A stretch of 64,000 bases of DNA from Ehrlichia muris AS145. GTDB taxonomy: Bacteria; Pseudomonadota; Alphaproteobacteria; Rickettsiales; Anaplasmataceae. The notes beneath the pieces are model-generated. The model saw nothing but the letters and a program-made list of their open reading frames with translations. It did not search any database and was not told the origin of the DNA. The position numbers were made by a program, and so were the translations under genes. Positions 59,120 through 64,000 of the stretch are shown piece after piece. Each line of letters begins with the position of its first letter. Position 1 is the first letter of the stretch. The stretch covers positions 372,001 to 436,000 of the forward strand of contig NC_023063.1 in assembly GCF_000508225.1 (NCBI RefSeq), read 5' to 3'.

Positions 59120-59149
59120 AAGGGTTTTTCTGTTGCCCGGAAAACCCTT
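59120..59149 (-). terminator. Hairpin at the 3' end of ssrA
   Basis: AAGGGTTTT and AAAACCCTT form a 9-bp stem with a 12-base loop, followed by GTTTAT, a weak T-run. Position between the tmRNA and sspB suggests a terminator or processing signal. Read-through could supply sspB mRNA. Confidence 0.7.
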
Positions 59150-59412
59150 AAAAAACCGCGCTAATAATAAAACTAAGCAGCCACTAAGTTAGCGTTGCTA
59201 TTATTATCATTAGCAAAAACGAAATTATCGTTTGCACTTATAAATTTTGAGCACTTAAACGGTTGCTGTCTCACCGAGCAAAAACTATCCCCTTTATTAT
59301 GCATGTCGATCCTGTTTCACCCCCATAGGCTAAAAGTGGAGATGCCGAGCACTGCCCTCGGGTCCAATACATCTATTTTAAGATGTCTTTATTGCCATAG
59401 TGCTAAAGCACG
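59120..59412 (-). ncRNA. ssrA: tmRNA, two-piece (permuted) type
   Basis: Rescues stalled ribosomes and tags the nascent chain. Order on the minus strand: acceptor piece first, then coding piece. The acceptor piece ends CATCTCCA (3' A at 59337), preceded by a T-arm CCGAG-GGCAGTG-CTCGG. A 12-base intervening segment (59325-59336) follows. The coding piece then starts with GGGGGTG (59318-59324), which pairs with CATCTCC over seven bases including G-U pairs. The tag frame runs 59235-59173: ANDNFVFANDNNSNANLVAA then TAG. Ends are approximate: 5' from the promoter, 3' from the hairpin. CCA is not encoded. Confidence 0.95.
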
Positions 59413-59418
59413 GTATAT

Positions 59419-59447
59419 ATTATAATACTACATTTTATATAAGTCAA
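59419..59447 (-). promoter_or_regulatory. ssrA promoter (near-consensus sigma-70)
   Basis: TTGACT (complement of 59442-59447), exactly 17 bases, then TATAAT (complement of 59419-59424). Transcription would begin near 59412. This is the best promoter match found in the window. Confidence 0.9.
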
Positions 59448-59552
59448 CAGATTTACATAGTATCTTTTTAAAATAGTAATAAAATATAATGAATATTAAC
59501 GATAACTAGAGTTATCACAAGCTTTGTGAAGAATATCAAAACAAATAACACG

Positions 59553-59624
59553 CTCCCCGGGCCGGATTCGAACCAGCGACCAATTGGTTAACAGCCAAGT
59601 GCTCTACCACTGAGCTACCGAGGA
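59553..59624 (-). tRNA. tRNA-Asn (GTT)
   Basis: 72 bases. Acceptor TCCTCGG pairs with CCGGGGA (one G-T pair), D-arm AGCTCAGTGGTAGAGC, anticodon loop CTGTTAA with GTT, T-arm with GGTTCGAATCC. Discriminator base G. CCA is not encoded and must be added. Confidence 0.97.
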
Positions 59625-59637
59625 AAAAAACATATAC

Positions 59638-59666
59638 AATATACATATTGTATTCCTTACATGCAA
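59638..59666 (-). promoter_or_regulatory. Probable tRNA-Asn promoter
   Basis: TTGCAT (complement of 59661-59666), 17-base spacer, TATATT (complement of 59638-59643), about 14 bases before the mature 5' end of the tRNA. Confidence 0.65.
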
Positions 59667-59949
59667 CAAAAATTTGATAATAATTGTAGTACTTAAAAGT
59701 GGAATTATGTTAAGTAGTAAGTTTTTAATACATAATAAATGCTATGAGATGTAAGGTAGTTCTGGTGATAAGCATGAATTTGTAGTGTTTTTTGTTAATT
59801 TCTAATCATGTAATAAGGAGAGTTATTGTAATATTAAGATTATGTAAGATTTAATATAAGGAATATAATTTTTAAGATTATGCTCGCAGATATTTAATTT
59901 GTTACACAAACTACCTATGTTCTATAGTATTTTTGTATATATAGTATGA
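59667..59949. other. Spacer tRNA-Asn to acpS
   Basis: About 280 bases after the tRNA promoter (325 from the tRNA). No gene and nothing distinctive seen. Confidence 0.4.
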
Positions 59950-60321
59950 TTATAACTCTATATATAGAACTATAAAGGCGATAGCATAGTCCTTTTCATC
60001 ACTAATTGATAATTCAATTTTATGTTTTGTGCTATTATTATTTATAGTAATTTGTGGTTTTCCATATAAGTTATTAGATATTATAATATCTGACATTTTT
60101 ATAGATTTGCCAAAACCTGTTCCTAATGCTTTCACATAAGCTTCTTTTGCTGCGAAACGTTTTGCAAAATGTCTTACTTGTGCATCGAAGTTTGTATATT
60201 TCTTACTATCTTCTATTTCTTTTTCATTGAATACCCGCTTAAGAAACTTAATACCGAATTTTTTATATAAATTCGATATACGTGGGATATAAACAATATC
60301 TGTACCAATACCTAGTATCAT
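59950..60321 (-). CDS. acpS: Holo-[acyl-carrier-protein] synthase
   Basis: 123-residue enzyme that transfers phosphopantetheine from CoA to apo-ACP. The Mg-binding N-terminus is [15 protein letters not shown] (Asp8), and the catalytic block is [17 protein letters not shown] with the Glu ligand. It starts with a four-base ATGA overlap with proS. Together with coaD near the window end it belongs to CoA/ACP metabolism, but the two are not in one operon. Confidence 0.96.
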   Translation of the reverse strand: MILGIGTDIVYIPRISNLYKKFGIKFLKRVFNEKEIEDSKKYTNFDAQVRHFAKRFAAKEAYVKALGTGFGKSIKMSDIIISNNLYGKPQITINNNSTKHKIELSISDEKDYAIAFIVLYIEL

Positions 60322-61592
60322 TTCTTAAATTGTTTTAAAAATTGTTCAATAGAAATTAAAAATGTATCTTTTGTTGACCTATTTCTTACTTCAATAAGAT
60401 CTTGTTCTGCTGTTGATTTTCCAACTATAATTTGCCATGGCATACCTAATAGATCTGTCCTTGCTAACTTAATACCAGGGCTATCGTCTGTATCATCGTA
60501 TAAAATATCATCATGTAGTTGTATATGTAAGTTTTCAGAAACTTTTCTACATTTATCATTTGATGAATATAAATTTACTAAGGAAAACTTAAATGGAGCT
60601 ATTTGTTCTGGCCAAATAATACCTCTATTATCATGAGATACTTCAATTATTGCTGCTACTAACCTTGATATTCCTATGCCATAACATCCCATTTGTAAAG
60701 GTTTGTTATTGTTGTTGTCACAAAAATTGGCATTCATTGGTTTTGAATATTTATCTCCTAGATAAAAAATATGGCCTATCTCTATTCCTTTGCTTGTTTT
60801 TATTTTATCTGGTGGTATAGGACAAGTTTTAGGATCAATCGTATCATCTGCTACAGTATAAGTGTTTTTTATTTTTTCAATATCAATACTATCGCTATTC
60901 ATTAAATCAATAATATCTTGGTCATAGTATAAAGTACTTTCTCCGGAATTTGCTAATACATGAAATTCATGACTTAAGGTTCCTCCTACAGGACCCGGGT
61001 CTGCTTTAACTGCTATTGGGGTTAAACCTAGCTTTTTAAAAATTTGTATATAAACCTTAAACATTAAGTTATAGGATGAAATAGCACCATTAAAATCTTT
61101 ATCAAAACTATATGCATCTTTCATTAAAAATTCTCTACATCTCATTATCCCATATCTTGGACGTAGTTCATCGCGAAATTTCCATTGTATTTGATATAAA
61201 ACTAGTGGTAGATTTTTATGATTTATCGGTGTTGTTCTTAAGACATCAGTAATCACTTCCTCATGAGTTGGCCCAAAAAGCATTTCGCGTTGATTTCTAT
61301 CTGTAATGCGTAACATTTCAGACCCATAGTCATCGTATCTCCCTGACTCTTTCCATAGACTTGCTGGTTGTATTAATGGCATTAATACTTCTAGAGCTCC
61401 TGACTTATTCATTTCTTCTCTGATAATATTTTCAATGTTTTTTAGTATCTTTAAACCTAATGGGAGCCAAGTGTATATACCAGAAGCAATTTGCCTAATA
61501 AGCCCTGCGCGTATTAAATACTTATGTGATATCACTGAAACATCAGCTGATGTTTCTTTTAATGTAGGTGCATAATAATTTGATAAACGCAT
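60318..61592 (-). CDS. proS: Prolyl-tRNA synthetase, short type
   Basis: 424-residue class II synthetase lacking the editing insertion, as usual in alphaproteobacteria and Rickettsiales. Motifs are [21 protein letters not shown] (seen in part), motif 2 [21 protein letters not shown] (in part), and a motif 3 region [16 protein letters not shown]. The C-terminal anticodon domain has [16 protein letters not shown]. The ATG at 61592 ([10 protein letters not shown]) is preferred to the one at 61634, whose extra 14 residues are hydrophobic and not conserved. It overlaps acpS. Confidence 0.96.
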   Translation of the reverse strand: MRLSNYYAPTLKETSADVSVISHKYLIRAGLIRQIASGIYTWLPLGLKILKNIENIIREEMNKSGALEVLMPLIQPASLWKESGRYDDYGSEMLRITDRNQREMLFGPTHEEVITDVLRTTPINHKNLPLVLYQIQWKFRDELRPRYGIMRCREFLMKDAYSFDKDFNGAISSYNLMFKVYIQIFKKLGLTPIAVKADPGPVGGTLSHEFHVLANSGESTLYYDQDIIDLMNSDSIDIEKIKNTYTVADDTIDPKTCPIPPDKIKTSKGIEIGHIFYLGDKYSKPMNANFCDNNNNKPLQMGCYGIGISRLVAAIIEVSHDNRGIIWPEQIAPFKFSLVNLYSSNDKCRKVSENLHIQLHDDILYDDTDDSPGIKLARTDLLGMPWQIIVGKSTAEQDLIEVRNRSTKDTFLISIEQFLKQFKK

Positions 61593-62102
61593 TAATAAGT
61601 ATTGATTAACATAAGATTGAAGCAAGAATAGCACGTATCATATATATGTTCAATAGTCAATTGTGATGAGCATTGTTACGTAAAATAATTTTTTATGTTT
61701 CTTTATTTTGGAAAGTAGTAACTTAGTACTGAAGATTCTATTATTTGTTGTACTGAAAATAGCATAAGAAGATTATAAGATTTCATAGAAAAAAATTGTA
61801 TATTTGTTGAAGAGTACTGCTTGTATTAAGATAGTAGTATTAAATATATTATTTTTGTTAAAAGATAACATAATAGAATTATAGTATTTAATTAATTGAT
61901 CTAAGATAGAGCATATCTTAACTCATGATTAAGTGATTTTTTCAAGTAATGTTAAAAAATGCTATATTGTTGTTGTAAGAAGGTAGTATCACTCTACTTA
62001 AAAAATGGTGAGCTGTTTACTATGCTTATCTCTACTGTAATAAAAAGCATTAAGTATTAACATAAATCACGCAATGATAAATATAATACCTGTAATTCAA
62101 AT
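61593..62102. other. Spacer upstream of proS
   Basis: 510 bases without a gene, between the proS start and the 3' end of the amidotransferase-like gene (both minus). AT-rich and unremarkable. The proS promoter should be here. Confidence 0.4.
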
Positions 62103-63068
62103 TTAGTTTCTGTAAAGGAAATCATTAATAATAGCAATTGCTGACAAAGTTGCTTGGCGTCTTCTTGTATCATTATCATCCTTAATGTCTTGCTCAGATC
62201 CTTTTATTGCATTAATTGCTAAGGCTTCTGGATGATCTTGAAATAAAATGTTTCCATGTTTATCTTCAATTGCTTCAATGATGCCATCATCAGAAAACCC
62301 TACTATCTTGTATCCAAGAGATTCTATTTTTTGTATATTTTCTTGACTGTTGTTTACTACTCCTCCATGTGCATCTGGAAAATATATTGAAATCCATCCA
62401 TTATCGTCTGGCTTGGTATATTTAGAAATGATACTTGATAATCTACTTCCAGGTACAACTCGTAATCTGTGGAGTCCTACATCTTTTCTATGTGGATCTG
62501 GCATTGAAATAGAGTGTGCAGCTATAGCCTCTTTAGATGCAATTATCTTTTTCACTCTGATAACCTCTATTCCAACTGCATGCATTATACCTTGTAGTCC
62601 TCCACATACTCCTATTAAGTGGATATTTGGGTTACTTTCTACAATTTTTACAATTGCATTAGTTACAAGTTGTCTGTTTGGAGTTGGCGAATAAGGTTCA
62701 GTGTCTACGTTATAGTAATTTCCAGGAATAAATATTCTATTAATTTTATGTTGTTTAATGAAATTGTGAACTGCATCCTGGATTTTGTTAGCTTCTATTT
62801 CTTCTAAAAGGGAAATATCGTTTTTAGACTCTTCTAAAGACTCATTTTTTATTTTTTTAAAATCTAATATTGCATTGTAGTCAAGTAGTACAACTTCTGC
62901 CCCTAGTTTTTCTAGCATTTCCGCAATGTTGTTTGAAAACGTCCATTCTTCAGGGTAAGTTTCTTTTGCTGTGCGTACAAAACCAACAACCATTTTATTT
63001 TGTGCTGTTTCTAATGCAAATGCTGATATTGACAATAGAAAGGATAATATTAATATAAAATAACGCAT
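62103..63068 (-). CDS. Exported class I glutamine amidotransferase-like / C26 peptidase family protein
   Basis: 321 residues with an N-terminal signal peptide (MRYFILILSFLLSISAFA, cleavage likely after about residue 19). The rest is a class I glutamine-amidotransferase fold. The nucleophile elbow is GVCGGLQGIMHAVG (Cys at the G-x-C-x-G-x-Q position), and the catalytic His-Glu is FQDHPEALAINA. FIPGNYYNVDTEPYSPTPNRQ resembles the substrate loop of gamma-glutamyl hydrolases such as PuuD, and HSI and AHGGVVN segments fit the same family. Most relatives are cytoplasmic, so export to the periplasm is unusual. Substrate is unknown. Confidence 0.83.
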   Translation of the reverse strand: MRYFILILSFLLSISAFALETAQNKMVVGFVRTAKETYPEEWTFSNNIAEMLEKLGAEVVLLDYNAILDFKKIKNESLEESKNDISLLEEIEANKIQDAVHNFIKQHKINRIFIPGNYYNVDTEPYSPTPNRQLVTNAIVKIVESNPNIHLIGVCGGLQGIMHAVGIEVIRVKKIIASKEAIAAHSISMPDPHRKDVGLHRLRVVPGSRLSSIISKYTKPDDNGWISIYFPDAHGGVVNNSQENIQKIESLGYKIVGFSDDGIIEAIEDKHGNILFQDHPEALAINAIKGSEQDIKDDNDTRRRQATLSAIAIINDFLYRN

Positions 63069-63154
63069 TTAGTCTCCGTAAAACTATTAACTATGCCTAC
63101 TATATGATAAATATACCATAAAGACTTAAGTAAACCCTGAAACATAAGGAAAAG

Positions 63155-63227
63155 TGGCTTGAGTTGGAATTGAACCAACGACACAAGGATTTTCAGTCCT
63201 TTGCTCTACCGACTGAGCTATCAAGCC
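63155..63227 (-). tRNA. tRNA-Phe (GAA)
   Basis: 73 bases. Acceptor GGCTTGA pairs with TCAAGCC, D-arm AGCTCAGTCGGTAGAGC, anticodon stem-loop GGACT-GAA-AATCC, T-arm GTTGGTTCAATTCCAAC. Discriminator A. CCA is not encoded. Confidence 0.97.
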
Positions 63228-63238
63228 AGCACTATATT

Positions 63239-63266
63239 ATTGTACTACAGAGATGACATCTAACAA
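63239..63266 (-). promoter_or_regulatory. Probable tRNA-Phe promoter
   Basis: TTGTTA (complement of 63261-63266), 16-base spacer, TACAAT (complement of 63239-63244), about 11 bases before the tRNA 5' end. Confidence 0.55.
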
Positions 63267-63403
63267 TATGCTAATACAAGCCTGTAATTTAATATAAGTC
63301 TATGGATTATATATTATAAGTATCATCCATTCAAGTGAAAATATAAGCTTAAATTAATAGTACATTGTGATAGAATATATTTTTATTTTAATAGTGATTT
63401 TCT

Positions 63404-63892
63404 GTGAAGGTAGGTATATATCCTGGTACTTTTGATCCCATTACTTTTGGTCATATTGATATTATCAAGCGAGCTTGTAACTTAGTTGATAAGTTAATTA
63501 TAGGGGTTGCTAGGAATTGCATAAAAAAGACTATTTTTTCTGCTGAAATTCGTGCAGAATTGATACAGCATGAGATAAAATTACTGAATATGACAGTGGA
63601 TACTGTGATTTTTGATGGATTATTAGTATATTTTGCTCAGAGAAACAATGCATCTATTATTATCAGAGGATTGCGAGCTATATCTGATTTTGATTATGAA
63701 TTTCAAATGAGTTGGGTGAATTATAAGCTTACTTCTCAAATTGAAACTATATTTTTACCAGCTTCAGAAGATACTCAATTTATTTCTTCAAGTTTTGTAA
63801 AAGAGATAGCACGTTTAAACGGTGATATTAGTGCTTTTGTACCTACAAATGTACAGAAATGTTTAAAAGATTTCTATCAAAATGCTAATTAA
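63404..63892 (+). CDS. coaD: Phosphopantetheine adenylyltransferase
   Basis: 162-residue enzyme making dephospho-CoA from phosphopantetheine and ATP. The nucleotidyltransferase signature is YPGTFDPITFGHIDII (with GH), followed by RGLRAISDFDYEFQM and the SSSFVKEIA block. Starts with GTG at 63404, which gives the exact family start (M/V)KVGIYPGTFDP. No ATG fits. Monocistronic. The window ends 108 bases after it, with no further gene seen. Confidence 0.96.
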   Translation: MKVGIYPGTFDPITFGHIDIIKRACNLVDKLIIGVARNCIKKTIFSAEIRAELIQHEIKLLNMTVDTVIFDGLLVYFAQRNNASIIIRGLRAISDFDYEFQMSWVNYKLTSQIETIFLPASEDTQFISSSFVKEIARLNGDISAFVPTNVQKCLKDFYQNAN

Positions 63893-64000
63893 ATAGTTGT
63901 TAACCTTTAATTATAATCTTGCTTTTTGACTGGCTATGCTATATTGGTAAGCGAAACAGCTTGCTATGATTTTCTATAAAAGTGTAGAAAAATTAAGTTA

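Noticed and set aside
59195-59425. 76-codon plus-strand frame over the tmRNA
   Set aside because: It is the antisense shadow of ssrA. The structure and tag on the minus strand explain the sequence fully.

Overview
The window is a very AT-rich, gene-sparse stretch from an obligate intracellular alphaproteobacterium, almost certainly Ehrlichia, and most likely E. ruminantium. The species call rests on several things read together. The tmRNA is the two-piece permuted alphaproteobacterial type. The regulators are the PleD and CckA proteins of the Ehrlichia two-component set. There are rickettsial-only small proteins and a large NAD-dependent glutamate dehydrogenase. Long gene-free spacers carry tandem repeats of about 125-225 bp, and some of these repeats contain broken copies of gene ends. 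No insertion sequence, prophage, CRISPR array or rRNA gene is visible, and nearly all genes are housekeeping genes.

Layout. 1-6.1 kb (mainly +): the 3' part of leuS, a TatD nuclease, a truncated pyrF copy followed by intact pyrF, surE, and a tightly overlapping ccmD-ccmE pair for cytochrome c maturation. 6.3-8.2 kb (-): nuoA-nuoB-nuoC of complex I. 8.2-9.7 kb: a gene-free region with a 147-bp tandem repeat in about 4.5 copies. 9.7-23 kb (-): uvrA; yidC-ribH-nusB; psd-pssA-AGCS transporter; and a fused glutamate-synthase-beta-like and ferredoxin-reductase-like flavoprotein whose 3' end is echoed in degenerate repeats. 23.3-26.3 kb (+): efp, a degenerate SuhB paralogue and rluC. 26.7-33.2 kb (-): NAD-glutamate dehydrogenase, tatB and pleD, all overlapping. 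33.7-35.8 kb (+): exoD-cysS. 36-43.8 kb: a 621-residue unknown, nrdB, a DUF2610 pair, midA and dnaG. 44.5-53 kb: rpoD, dusB, ispE, cutA, a cckA split between two frames, and an O-methyltransferase. 53-57.7 kb (+): a small rickettsial protein, nnr and topA. 57.8-64 kb: a DUF2793 protein, sspB directly downstream of ssrA (tmRNA), tRNA-Asn, proS-acpS, a secreted glutamine-amidotransferase-like protein, tRNA-Phe and coaD.

The signals most worth a second look are these. (1) cckA reads in two overlapping frames that meet exactly at an A AAA AAT heptamer. (2) ssrA and the ClpXP adaptor gene sspB are adjacent, and the tag carries the ANDN motif twice. (3) A lone DUF2793 protein, of a family linked to phages and gene transfer agents, has the best ribosome-binding site noticed here. 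(4) Tandem duplication has produced truncated gene copies at pyrF, rluC and the flavoprotein gene. (5) A SuhB-family protein has lost metal ligands. Start codons were chosen by eye from family starts and Shine-Dalgarno spacing. Family names come from recognition of motifs, not from database searches.
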